Positions 28,989 to 37,162 of a DNA stretch of 64,000 bases are shown here, piece by piece. The stretch spans positions 248,001 to 312,000 of the forward strand of contig CANMQX010000005.1 of assembly GCA_947500135.1 (NCBI GenBank), given 5' to 3'. The stretch's first letter is position 1, and each line of letters begins with the position of its first letter. Origin of the DNA: an uncultured Paracoccaceae bacterium. GTDB taxonomy: Bacteria > Pseudomonadota > Alphaproteobacteria > Rhodobacterales > Rhodobacteraceae. The position numbers and the translations under genes are program-made. The notes under the pieces are model-generated. The model ran no database searches, was not told the DNA's origin, and saw nothing but the letters and a program-made list of their open reading frames with translations.

Positions 28989-29665
28989 TACAGCACCCCC
29001 TCACTGGCGCAGGCCTTTTCCAACGCGGCCCATTCATCGGGGTTTGTTCCGAAATGGCGCATGACATGGTCGCGATAGGCCGGGCGCGCGGCCAATCGCT
29101 GATACCATGCCTGAACATGCGGCAATGGTTCGCGATCCACGGCGACATTAAAATACCGGTAAGCCACGCAGCCAAGCGGGATATCACCCATGGTGAATGC
29201 ATCACCGCAAACATAAGGACGGGCCACAAGATGGGCATCAAGGATCGTCAAAGCGGCATGGGCCTCGGCGGCCAATGCCACGATCTTTGCGGGATCACGC
29301 TGATCTGGCTGGGTGCGGACGGTGGCAAAGAACAGATGAATAACCGGCATGAAGGCGCGGCTGGCAGACCATTCCATCCATTGATCAGCGATGGCGCGGG
29401 TCTGAATATCCGACGGGCTCAACCCGCCCGAACCATAGCGATCACATAAATACCGGACAATCGACAGGCTTTCCCACAGGGCGAAATCACCGTCACGAAT
29501 GGCCGGGATCATCCGGTTGGGGTTGATCTTGACATAGGCATCCGTATCCAGTTTGCCAAAACTACCGCCAGCCAGCTGCAACCGGTATTCCAGGCCCAGC
29601 TCATTTGCGGCCCAGATCACCGGGATCACGTTGGATGAATAAGGTCGACCCCAAATTTCAAGCAT
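28988..29665 (-). CDS. Glutathione S-transferase family protein
   Basis: A 225-aa GST with the N-terminal thioredoxin fold (MLEIWGRPYSSNVIPVIWAANELGL) and the glutathione-binding segment NRMIPAIRDGDFALWESLSIVRYL. A helical C-terminal domain (GDAFTMGDIPLG) completes it. The first catalytic position is Ser/Asn (YSSN). Such enzymes can isomerise or dehalogenate intermediates. It overlaps the LLM gene end by 8 bases and abuts the hydrolase gene. The start at 29665 begins the fold. Confidence 0.9.
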   Translation of the reverse strand: MLEIWGRPYSSNVIPVIWAANELGLEYRLQLAGGSFGKLDTDAYVKINPNRMIPAIRDGDFALWESLSIVRYLCDRYGSGGLSPSDIQTRAIADQWMEWSASRAFMPVIHLFFATVRTQPDQRDPAKIVALAAEAHAALTILDAHLVARPYVCGDAFTMGDIPLGCVAYRYFNVAVDREPLPHVQAWYQRLAARPAYRDHVMRHFGTNPDEWAALEKACASEGVL

Positions 29666-30848
29666 GTTCCAGCACCCTTTTCTGCGCAATGGACTGGGTG
29701 CCGAACTGCGGCACAACATGGGTAAACAACCGGTCCCAACTGGCAAGGATCTTTTCATATGGCACGCCGGTATATTGCTGCATCAGCATCAGGTGATCCA
29801 GACCGATGATTTCCTGCTTTTCGGCAAAGCGCTCAGCGACGTAAGCCGCATCACCGACCACAATGATCCCGCGTTTGTTGAGAAAATCAAACCAATCCAT
29901 GGCGTCATCCTCCGGGGTCATTTCCTCACCCACATCAAGATAGCCATGTTTGGTCCACTCGCCCGCCGGGCGGGACCCACTCAGGAATTCGTAATAGGCA
30001 TTAATGGCCGGGCGGATCGTGGTGACGGCCTCTTCCATGCTCTCACCGACATAAAAGGCAGTGCAGACGCCGACACCTTCACCCAGTTTGACATCGCGAC
30101 CGGTCCGCTTGGACAGCGCATCACGGTAAGGCTCCCAACAGGCCAATGTGCGCTTTGGACCCGATGACATCGAAATGACGCCCCAGCCCTTTTCGCCCGC
30201 CAATTTGAATGTCGGGGGGGCATTCGACATCAGCCAGACCGGGGGGTGGCCTTCCTGATAGGGGCGCGGATGCACATACATGGCTTTATATTCGCCATCC
30301 GGCCCATGATAGCGCGGATCAAGAGGTTCAAAAAAGCGGTTGGTTTCCTGCCAGCCGGGCACCGGAAATTGGTAAAACTCACCCTTATGGGTGAAGGCCT
30401 CATTGGTCCAGGCTTTCAAAATGATCTCTAGGCTTTCCTGATAAAGACGCATCGCCTTGCCATTGTCGCGTCTGTCAGCATCCTTATTGAACTGGATGGT
30501 AGAGCGTTCATTGATCCCTTTGGCGACCCCGAAATCGACCCGGCCCAATGTCATGTTATCCAGCATCGCAACATCTTCGGCCACGCGCAGCGGGTGCCAG
30601 TCGGGCAGGATGATCGGGGCCGTTCCGACACGCAGTGTTTTGCAATGGGCAGCCACATGGGTACACATCTGGATCGGATTTGGGGGCGCATTCATATAGC
30701 CGTTATGGGCAAAGTGATGTTCGGTAAACCAGGCAGTGGTGAACCCCGCCTGCTCGGCCAGCGAACACTGCTCAAGGATCATTTCCAACGTGCGGGTCCA
30801 TGGAATCGTCTCACCAGGACTGAAATTGGCAATCAAATCAAAACGCAT
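29658..30848 (-). CDS. LLM-class flavin-dependent oxidoreductase
   Basis: A 396-aa luciferase-like monooxygenase with AGFTTAWFTEHHFAHNGYMNAPPNP near the N-terminus, VAEDVAMLDNMTLGRVDFGVAKG, and a TIM-barrel pattern throughout. These enzymes use reduced FMN and O2 to oxidise or cleave substrates. The ATG at 30848 follows GGAGGA. First gene of the operon LLM-GST-hydrolase-SnoaL, divergent from an XRE-cupin regulator across 101 bases containing an inverted repeat. Confidence 0.9.
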   Translation of the reverse strand: MRFDLIANFSPGETIPWTRTLEMILEQCSLAEQAGFTTAWFTEHHFAHNGYMNAPPNPIQMCTHVAAHCKTLRVGTAPIILPDWHPLRVAEDVAMLDNMTLGRVDFGVAKGINERSTIQFNKDADRRDNGKAMRLYQESLEIILKAWTNEAFTHKGEFYQFPVPGWQETNRFFEPLDPRYHGPDGEYKAMYVHPRPYQEGHPPVWLMSNAPPTFKLAGEKGWGVISMSSGPKRTLACWEPYRDALSKRTGRDVKLGEGVGVCTAFYVGESMEEAVTTIRPAINAYYEFLSGSRPAGEWTKHGYLDVGEEMTPEDDAMDWFDFLNKRGIIVVGDAAYVAERFAEKQEIIGLDHLMLMQQYTGVPYEKILASWDRLFTHVVPQFGTQSIAQKRVLEHA

Positions 30849-30872
30849 GATGTCCTCCCGCCTTTGCACGAT

Positions 30873-30901
30873 TAGTTGAATTTAATCCTCCATTTCAACT
30901 A
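30873..30901. promoter_or_regulatory. Inverted repeat in divergent promoter, candidate XRE-cupin operator
   Basis: Perfect 8-bp arms TAGTTGAA (30873-30880) and TTCAACTA (30894-30901) are separated by 13 bases, lying between the LLM operon and the regulator gene. Another TTGAAT copy follows at about 30904. The arrangement suits binding by a dimeric helix-turn-helix protein. Confidence 0.6.
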
Positions 30902-30949
30902 GATTGAATCCCTATCGAAAAATCAACCGAAATCTCCTATCTCCTAAGA

Positions 30950-31567
30950 ATGAGTACCGATTTTTCCCAATCAGATGCCCAGCGGCTGGGCAGCGAAATC
31001 CGTGAAGTACGCAAGGCGCGCGGCTTAACCTTAAACGCACTGTCACAGGTGGTTTCCTGTTCAACCGCCTATCTCAGCCGGATTGAGCTGGGAACAGCTA
31101 AGGTATCAGTGGCGCTTCTAGGGGAAATCAGTATGGCGCTGTCCGTTGACCCAAACTGGTTTTTCCCCGCGCAAGCCGGACAGGGACCACTGGAACGCCA
31201 GCACGTCGTAAGGGCAGAAAACCGGCGCAGCCTGTCGGGGATGTACACCCGCACGACAACCGAACTTGGGTTCGAGGACGCGCTACTCTCCAGCTCGCTA
31301 TCAGGTCAATGCTATCTGATCCTGTCCCGCTTTCCGCCCGGTTCAGGGGAACCACCCGAACCGTTGGAAGGTTATGTGTTCGAAGGCGAACAGCACGCCA
31401 TTGTCCTATCAGGCGAGGTCGAGCTGCGATTGGGCGATGAGGTGATCGCATTACGGGCAGGCGACAGCTTTTCCTACCCATCCCAGATCGCGCACCGGTT
31501 TCGGAACCGCACCGACGAAGAGGCGACGATGGTCTGGGCCATGTCACCGGTAAGGATCAGTTGGTGA
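30950..31567 (+). CDS. XRE-family regulator with C-terminal cupin
   Basis: A 205-aa protein with an N-terminal helix-turn-helix (IREVRKARGLTLNALSQVVSCSTAYLSRIELG) and a C-terminal cupin (GEQHAIVLSGEVELRLGDEVIALRAGDSFSYP). The cupin probably senses a small ligand. This architecture often controls adjacent catabolic genes. It is divergent from the LLM-GST-hydrolase operon and most likely controls it. Confidence 0.9.
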   Translation: MSTDFSQSDAQRLGSEIREVRKARGLTLNALSQVVSCSTAYLSRIELGTAKVSVALLGEISMALSVDPNWFFPAQAGQGPLERQHVVRAENRRSLSGMYTRTTTELGFEDALLSSSLSGQCYLILSRFPPGSGEPPEPLEGYVFEGEQHAIVLSGEVELRLGDEVIALRAGDSFSYPSQIAHRFRNRTDEEATMVWAMSPVRISW

Positions 31568-31585
31568 TTGTATTACAGCGGACTA

Positions 31586-32002
31586 TTAGGCGGCACTGAT
31601 CCCAAGCGTTTCAGCCATCATATCCGTCACCAGAAGAAAGGCCTGATGCCAGGCTTCGGTTTCTTCGCGTGATGGACGTCGCGGCATGTGTTTGTCCAGC
31701 GCACGTTCCAGTGCAACAGCGCCCGCCACGAAATGAGGCTGCCGCGCCTTGGCATCAAGATGCCTGCCAGCCAGCATTGTGGCCGCTTCATGCAGTTTCG
31801 CCGGGTCGTGCAGATGGTAAATCACGAAAGTCAGCGTTTCGGCCAGCTTTCGATGCTGTTCGGTCATATCTTCAGGGAACGATTCCCGCACAGCCGGAAT
31901 AATCTGAAACAGATAGGTGAAAAAGCTGCGGGCGAAGTCCTGTTTGTCTTGATAAATCGTCTGGAAGCCATCTTTGACCAATTCGACCTGTGCCGGTGTC
32001 AT
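31586..32002 (-). CDS. Globin-family heme protein
   Basis: A 138-aa single-domain globin: MTPAQVELVKDGFQTI at the start, a distal region (YLFQIIPAVRESFPED) and LAGRH with His81 as the likely proximal heme ligand, followed by QPHFVAG. It may bind O2 or NO; the role is unproven. The ATG at 32002 follows AGGAGG, whereas the longer frame to 32110 has no support. Convergent with the XRE-cupin gene. Confidence 0.85.
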   Translation of the reverse strand: MTPAQVELVKDGFQTIYQDKQDFARSFFTYLFQIIPAVRESFPEDMTEQHRKLAETLTFVIYHLHDPAKLHEAATMLAGRHLDAKARQPHFVAGAVALERALDKHMPRRPSREETEAWHQAFLLVTDMMAETLGISAA

Positions 32003-32321
32003 GCCTGTCCTCCTGCTACGGTGGATGCATACTAACAAGACAAGGTTTAGGTAATGTTGCCATAAACGTGATGGCGGCTTGTTCGATGCAGGGGCCGACG
32101 CAGCACCCATTTTACCTCAGATACTGACAATCCTTAACGCTGCTTTAACTTTCCACCGCGCGCTGCATTCATCGCGCCCAACCGCGCGCAGGGGTCCGAC
32201 GCTTTGCCGACGTCTGGCCGACGCTCTGCCGACCGGTGATTTTCCTTGAAAAACAAGCGTTAACACATGATTCGTCCGTATTCGGTGAAATGGTCCCGCG
32301 CGCACCCCACCGAACGTTGCG
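32003..32321. other. 319-bp intergenic region with GCCGACG-like repeats
   Basis: No convincing gene. Between about 32193 and 32235 the motif (T/G)CCGAC(G/C) occurs four times at roughly 11-14 base spacing. The region lies between the globin start and the end of the Lrp gene, both leftward, so it probably carries the globin promoter. Nothing else is recognised. Confidence 0.35.
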
Positions 32322-32822
32322 TCAGGGCTCTTGCGCCAGCCGCGCCTCTAGCACGTCAAACGGCACGCCCGGCTCATCCTTGGCACCGCGAATAACCAGT
32401 GATGTTTTGACACTGGCGACATTCTCGGCACTGGTCAGTTCCTCGGTCAGGAACCGTTGAAAGGTGCGCAAATCCGGGGCCACGCATTTCAGTATAAAAT
32501 CCACCTCGCCATTCAGCATGTGACACTCACGCACCAGCGGCCAATCCTGACAAAGGTTTTCAAACGCGCTCAGATCGGCCTCCGCCTGACTGACAAGCCC
32601 CACCATGGCAAAGACCTGAACCTCGAACCCCAACTCGCGGGAATTTACATCAGCATGATATCCTTGGATAAATCCCTGCTCTTCCAATGTGCGCACCCGG
32701 CGCAGGCATGGCGGGGCCGAAATACCCACCCGTTTGGCCAGTTCTACGTTGGTCATTCGCCCATCTGCCTGTAACTCTGCAAGAATCATCCGGTCGATGT
32801 CGTCAAGTTTCGTTCCTGGCAT
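32322..32822 (-). CDS. Lrp/AsnC-family transcriptional regulator
   Basis: A 166-aa regulator with an N-terminal helix-turn-helix (DDIDRMILAELQADGRMTNVELAKRVGISAPPCLRRVRTLEEQG) and a C-terminal RAM ligand-binding domain. It responds to amino acids in this family. The ATG at 32822 follows AGGGA. It is divergent from trxB; this Lrp-trxB pairing is common in alphaproteobacteria. Confidence 0.93.
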   Translation of the reverse strand: MPGTKLDDIDRMILAELQADGRMTNVELAKRVGISAPPCLRRVRTLEEQGFIQGYHADVNSRELGFEVQVFAMVGLVSQAEADLSAFENLCQDWPLVRECHMLNGEVDFILKCVAPDLRTFQRFLTEELTSAENVASVKTSLVIRGAKDEPGVPFDVLEARLAQEP

Positions 32823-32986
32823 GGCATTCCCTGTGATTTTTGCAAATACTACGCGGACGCAAGCCGGTGCGCAACAATGTTTCACAAATCGGCAACAAAT
32901 GATCGCATCACGCTTGCCTTACCGGGTCTTTCAACATCTGCAAAGCCTCGCTATATCAGGCAAAGACCAGTGAAATGAGGCCGAAA

Positions 32987-33955
32987 ATGTCCGAGACCCG
33001 CCACACCAAAGTTCTGATTATCGGCTCCGGCCCGGCAGGCTACAGCGCCGGGGTCTATGCCTCGCGGGCGATGCTGGAACCGATCCTGGTGCAGGGGATC
33101 GAACCCGGCGGTCAGCTGACAACAACAACCGAGGTCGAAAACTGGCCCGGCGACACAGAGGTGCAAGGCCCTGATTTGATGATCAGAATGGAAGCGCACG
33201 CACGTGCAATGGGTTGTGAAATCATTGGCGATATCATCACATCGCTGGACCTGTCCAAACGCCCCTTCACTGCGCAATCCGACAGCGGCACGGTCTACAC
33301 CGCCGACGCTGTGATCCTGTCGACCGGCGCGCGCGCCAAATGGCTGGGGCTACCGACAGAGGACAAGTTCAAAGGCTTCGGCGTCAGCGCTTGTGCAACC
33401 TGCGACGGGTTCTTTTACCGTGGTCAGGAAATCGTTGTTGTCGGTGGTGGCAACACGGCTGTGGAAGAGGCGTTGTTTCTGACCAACTTCGCCTCCAAGG
33501 TCACGCTGGTCCACCGTCGTGATGAATTGCGTGCTGAAAAAATCCTTCAAAACCGGCTCCTTAAGAACGAAAAAATTGAACCGCTCTGGTTTCACGAGAT
33601 TGATGAAATCTATGGCAGTGACCAGCCACTCGGCGTCGAAGGGGTGCGTGTGAAGCATACCAAAACCGGCGAAATCACTGAAATCCCCTGCAAAGGCGTG
33701 TTCATCGCCATCGGCCACGCGCCCGCCTCGGAACTGGTCAAGGATCAGCTGAAAACCCATAATGGCGGCTATGTCAAAGTCGCCCCCGGCACGACCCGCA
33801 CAGCCATCCCCGGCGTCTTTGCCGCTGGCGACCTGACCGATCACGTTTACCGGCAGGCGGTAACCAGCGCGGGCATGGGCTGCATGGCCGCACTGGACGC
33901 CGAAAAATTCCTTGCAGAACAGGAAGATACGCCAGCGGTTCAAGCCGCCGAATAG
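32987..33955 (+). CDS. trxB: Thioredoxin-disulfide reductase
   Basis: FAD/NADPH enzyme that reduces thioredoxin. The FAD-binding GSGPAGYSAGVYASRA is near residue 13, the redox pair CATC at 136-139, the NADPH motif VGGGNTAVEEAL next, and the C-terminal GVFAAGDLTDHVYRQ block. 322 aa from the ATG at 32987, which has GAGG 6 bases upstream; the ATG at 32975 is less well placed. Confidence 0.97.
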   Translation: MSETRHTKVLIIGSGPAGYSAGVYASRAMLEPILVQGIEPGGQLTTTTEVENWPGDTEVQGPDLMIRMEAHARAMGCEIIGDIITSLDLSKRPFTAQSDSGTVYTADAVILSTGARAKWLGLPTEDKFKGFGVSACATCDGFFYRGQEIVVVGGGNTAVEEALFLTNFASKVTLVHRRDELRAEKILQNRLLKNEKIEPLWFHEIDEIYGSDQPLGVEGVRVKHTKTGEITEIPCKGVFIAIGHAPASELVKDQLKTHNGGYVKVAPGTTRTAIPGVFAAGDLTDHVYRQAVTSAGMGCMAALDAEKFLAEQEDTPAVQAAE

Positions 33956-33959
33956 GCGG

Positions 33960-34451
33960 ATGAAAACGGTCTCCGGCACCTTTTATCGCATCGCCTTTGC
34001 GCAATATTCGGATCGGGTGCTGGATGGGGTGATCCACCCCGAAGGGCGCTTTCACCACAACGGGCAACCGGGGCTTTACGCCTCGCCCAGCCCCGAAACG
34101 GCAGCCATCGCCATTGATATCTACCTCAAGGATAATGATGCCGCGCGGGTGATGATCCCGCTTAAGGTGACAGATGCGAAAATGGCCGATCTACGCGATC
34201 CCAGCACATGCGCGCGGCTGGGGATCGACCCGCGCTGGCCCAGCGTGCCATGGGCAGATGAACGGGCCGCAGGGAAACCTGCAACCAGTTGGAAAGCCTC
34301 GGATATTGTGCGGGATAGCGGCGCAGATGGGATGATTTACGCCTCGCGGCGCGCACCCGAACGCTGGCACATTGTGCTATTCCGCTGGAACCAACCCGAT
34401 GCGGCCGCAGTGGGTCTTGCCGACACACCCAGCCCTTGGTCACCGGCCTGA
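33960..34451 (+). CDS. RES-domain protein
   Basis: A 163-aa RES-domain protein: YRIAF near the start, EGRFHHNGQPGLYASPSPETAAIAID and SDIVRDSGADGMIYASRR near the end. RES toxins of toxin-antitoxin pairs degrade NAD or modify proteins. The third catalytic acidic position reads Asp or is shifted, so activity is uncertain. No Xre/DUF2384-type antitoxin lies beside it: it starts 4 bases after trxB and is followed by a P450 gene. It may be a solitary domestic RES protein. Confidence 0.75.
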   Translation: MKTVSGTFYRIAFAQYSDRVLDGVIHPEGRFHHNGQPGLYASPSPETAAIAIDIYLKDNDAARVMIPLKVTDAKMADLRDPSTCARLGIDPRWPSVPWADERAAGKPATSWKASDIVRDSGADGMIYASRRAPERWHIVLFRWNQPDAAAVGLADTPSPWSPA

Positions 34452-34492
34452 ATAGCTTGGTAATCCAACCAACCTGACATAGTGTTTGGCCC

Positions 34493-35845
34493 ATGCCCAA
34501 CACCGCCGCCCTTGCCCATATTCCGCACATGCCCGGCAAGCCGCTTGTCGGCCACACCCTTGATTTGCTCAACGACGCCTATGGCCTGCATGGACGATCG
34601 ATTGAGGCCTGCGGGCCAGTCTACAAGATCAAGCTGCTTGGCGAATGGCGGGTATCGCTTGGCGGGGCGGACGCGCTGGCGTTTATCCTTGGCGACACTG
34701 ACGGGCTGTTTTCCAGCAAGGGCGGCTGGGAAATGCTGGATGTGCTGTTTGGCGGCGGGCTGATGCTGCGGGATTTCGGCGATCACCGGGCGCATCGGCG
34801 GATCATGCAATCAGCCTTTCGCAAACCGGTCATGGACGCCTATCGCGACAGTATGGCCAAGGCGCTGGACCAGTTGATCGCGGCATGGCCGCAAGACGAA
34901 CCCTTTGCATTCTTCCCCGCAATAAAGGTGATGACGCTGCAAATGGGCGCCGCCGTGTTCATGGGGTTGCCACTGGATGACCCCCGCGTGCCCAAGTTAA
35001 ACAAGGCGTTTCAGGACGAGGTCGCAGCCTCGCTTGGCGTGATCCGTAAGCCGCTGCCTTTCACAAAACTGCGCCGGGGGATCAAGGCGCGGGCCTATCT
35101 GCGCGACACGTTTCGGCAAATGATCCCTGAACGCCGCGCCAATGGCGGCGACGATTTCTTTAGCCAGATGTGTCAGGCCCGCGATGAGGATGGCAATGGC
35201 TGGACCGATGATGAAATCGTCGATCACTTCAACTTCTTGCTGATGGCAGCCCATGACACAACGGCCGCCAGCCTGACCAAAATGATCTGGGCCATGGGTA
35301 CCTATCCCGACTGGCAGGATCGGATGATGGCAGAGGTTGATGCGCTTGGTGATCGCCCACTGGATGATGCAGCGCTCGCCTCGCTCACCGCGACGGACAG
35401 GGTGTTTCGCGAGGCGCTGCGCCTGCTGCCGCCTGTTCCCTTCATCCCACGCAAGGCCACGCGCGATTTCACCTTCAACGGGGTCAATGTCCCCGCGGGC
35501 ACGTGGGTGACGGCTGCACCAGGCATGGTGTTGCGGGCTGATGCACATTGGACCAACCCCGATGCATTTGACCCCGACCGGTTTTCACCCAACCGGGCAG
35601 AGGATCAAAGCCACCGTTACGCCTGGGCACCGTTTGGCGGTGGGGCACATAAATGCATCGGGCTGCATTTCGCGACCATGCAGGTCAAGGTGTTCATGGC
35701 GCTGTTGCTACGACGCTACCGGGTGGAACTGGCCGGCGATGACGCAACCCACTGGCAGACAGTGCCAATCCCACAACCCAAAGGCGGGCTGCCGGTCCGG
35801 CTGACACAACGCGCGACGCAAGACCTCAAGGCTCTTGCAAACTAA
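34493..35845 (+). CDS. Cytochrome P450
   Basis: A 450-aa heme monooxygenase. The I-helix AAHDTTA is at residues 252-258, ExxR (EALR) at 307-310 and the heme-cysteine loop FGGGAHKCIG ends with Cys388. It has no membrane anchor, and needs a separate ferredoxin and reductase that are not in this window. The substrate is unknown. Its stop codon overlaps a palindrome preceding the next transporter gene. No clear ribosome-binding site precedes the start. Confidence 0.95.
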   Translation: MPNTAALAHIPHMPGKPLVGHTLDLLNDAYGLHGRSIEACGPVYKIKLLGEWRVSLGGADALAFILGDTDGLFSSKGGWEMLDVLFGGGLMLRDFGDHRAHRRIMQSAFRKPVMDAYRDSMAKALDQLIAAWPQDEPFAFFPAIKVMTLQMGAAVFMGLPLDDPRVPKLNKAFQDEVAASLGVIRKPLPFTKLRRGIKARAYLRDTFRQMIPERRANGGDDFFSQMCQARDEDGNGWTDDEIVDHFNFLLMAAHDTTAASLTKMIWAMGTYPDWQDRMMAEVDALGDRPLDDAALASLTATDRVFREALRLLPPVPFIPRKATRDFTFNGVNVPAGTWVTAAPGMVLRADAHWTNPDAFDPDRFSPNRAEDQSHRYAWAPFGGGAHKCIGLHFATMQVKVFMALLLRRYRVELAGDDATHWQTVPIPQPKGGLPVRLTQRATQDLKALAN

Positions 35846-35858
35846 ACCGAACGGTTTA
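35843..35858. promoter_or_regulatory. Palindrome TAAACCG-AA-CGGTTTA before MFS gene
   Basis: Perfect 7-bp arms with a 2-base spacer lie in the 24-base gap between the P450 stop and the transporter start; the first three bases are the P450 stop codon. The AAACCGnnCGGTTT type is seen with TetR-like repressors. No regulator gene adjoins. Confidence 0.55.
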
Positions 35859-35869
35859 AATGTGGCGGA

Positions 35870-37087
35870 ATGCAAAATCGCCTGCCCATCATTTTTATCC
35901 TGATTACGGTTGTGCTCGATGCCATGGGGATCGGGCTGATCATGCCTGTCATGCCCGACCTGATCCAAGAGGTTGAGGGCGCAGGGCTTAGCGATGCAGC
36001 CGTCTGGGGAGGCATCCTTGCCACCACCTTCGCCGCGATGCAGTTCCTGTTTGGCCCAACGGTTGGCAACCTGTCTGACAGGTTTGGTCGCAGGCCCGTC
36101 TTGCTGATTTCGCTGGTGATCATGGCGTTTGACTATGTGCTGATGGCCGTTGCGGGCACGATCTGGCTGTTGATGATTGGGCGTATCATCGGGGGGATCA
36201 CGGCAGCGACGCAATCCACATCCGCCGCCTATATGGCCGACATTTCCAAACCCAAAGAAAAGGCCGCGAATTTCGGGCTGATCGGGGCCGCCTTTGGCGT
36301 GGGCTTTGTGCTGGGACCGCTTTTGGGTGGTGTGTTGGCTGAATATGGCACCCGTGCGCCGTTCTGGGCGGCGGCGATTCTCGCAGCAGCCAATGCCATA
36401 TTCGGCTATTTTGTGTTGCCTGAAACGGTGACTGACCGGATTCGACGCCCCTTTGAATGGCGTCGGGCCAACCCGCTGGGGGCCTTCACCAATATCGGCG
36501 CCCTGCCCGGCCTGAAACGGCTGATGCTGATTACCTTCGTCTACACTGTCGCCTTTTTCGTCTATCCCGGCGTCTGGGCCTATTTTGGGGCAGAACGGTT
36601 TGACTGGTCCCCGGGCATGATCGGCCTGTCACTGGGTATTTTCGGGATTGGGATTGCCGTGGTCCAGGGTCTGCTGATGAAACCGATCCTGAACCTGATC
36701 GGCGAACGCAAGGCGGTGATCCTGGGCCTGTCCATTGATGTGCTGGCCTTTGTTCTGCTGGGGTTTGTGACCAACGGGTGGGTGGCGCTGGCATTGACCC
36801 CGCTCACCGCGCTTGGGTCCATCGCGGGTCCTGCCTTGCAAGGGATCATGTCGCGCACCGCATCCGATGATCAACAGGGCGAATTGCAGGGGGCCGTCAC
36901 CTCAATCAACGCGGTGGCGACCATCCTCGCCCCATTGATCGTAACGCAGACATTCTGGTATTTCACCGCCCCGCAGAACCCCTATTACCTGCCCGGCGCA
37001 CCATTCCTCTTGTCGGCCCTGCTAACCGCATTTTGCATCGCCGTCTTCATGCAAACCCCACGACCAAAGCGCGCCCGCGCCACATAA
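35870..37087 (+). CDS. MFS efflux transporter, Tet(A)-like
   Basis: A 405-aa MFS carrier beginning LPIIFILITVVLDAMGIGLIMPVMPDL. It has the loop 2-3 motif GNLSDRFGRRPVLLISL and TASDDQQGELQG near the start of helix 11, as in tetracycline-type drug/H+ antiporters. The substrate is unknown. It follows the P450 gene on the same strand with a palindrome between them. Confidence 0.88.
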   Translation: MQNRLPIIFILITVVLDAMGIGLIMPVMPDLIQEVEGAGLSDAAVWGGILATTFAAMQFLFGPTVGNLSDRFGRRPVLLISLVIMAFDYVLMAVAGTIWLLMIGRIIGGITAATQSTSAAYMADISKPKEKAANFGLIGAAFGVGFVLGPLLGGVLAEYGTRAPFWAAAILAAANAIFGYFVLPETVTDRIRRPFEWRRANPLGAFTNIGALPGLKRLMLITFVYTVAFFVYPGVWAYFGAERFDWSPGMIGLSLGIFGIGIAVVQGLLMKPILNLIGERKAVILGLSIDVLAFVLLGFVTNGWVALALTPLTALGSIAGPALQGIMSRTASDDQQGELQGAVTSINAVATILAPLIVTQTFWYFTAPQNPYYLPGAPFLLSALLTAFCIAVFMQTPRPKRARAT

Positions 37088-37162
37088 AGTCGCGATCAGG
37101 CTTGCAGCCCGGTCACCCCGGTGAAAGATTTGCCAGCAGAACAGTTTTGCAGGACCAAATTC

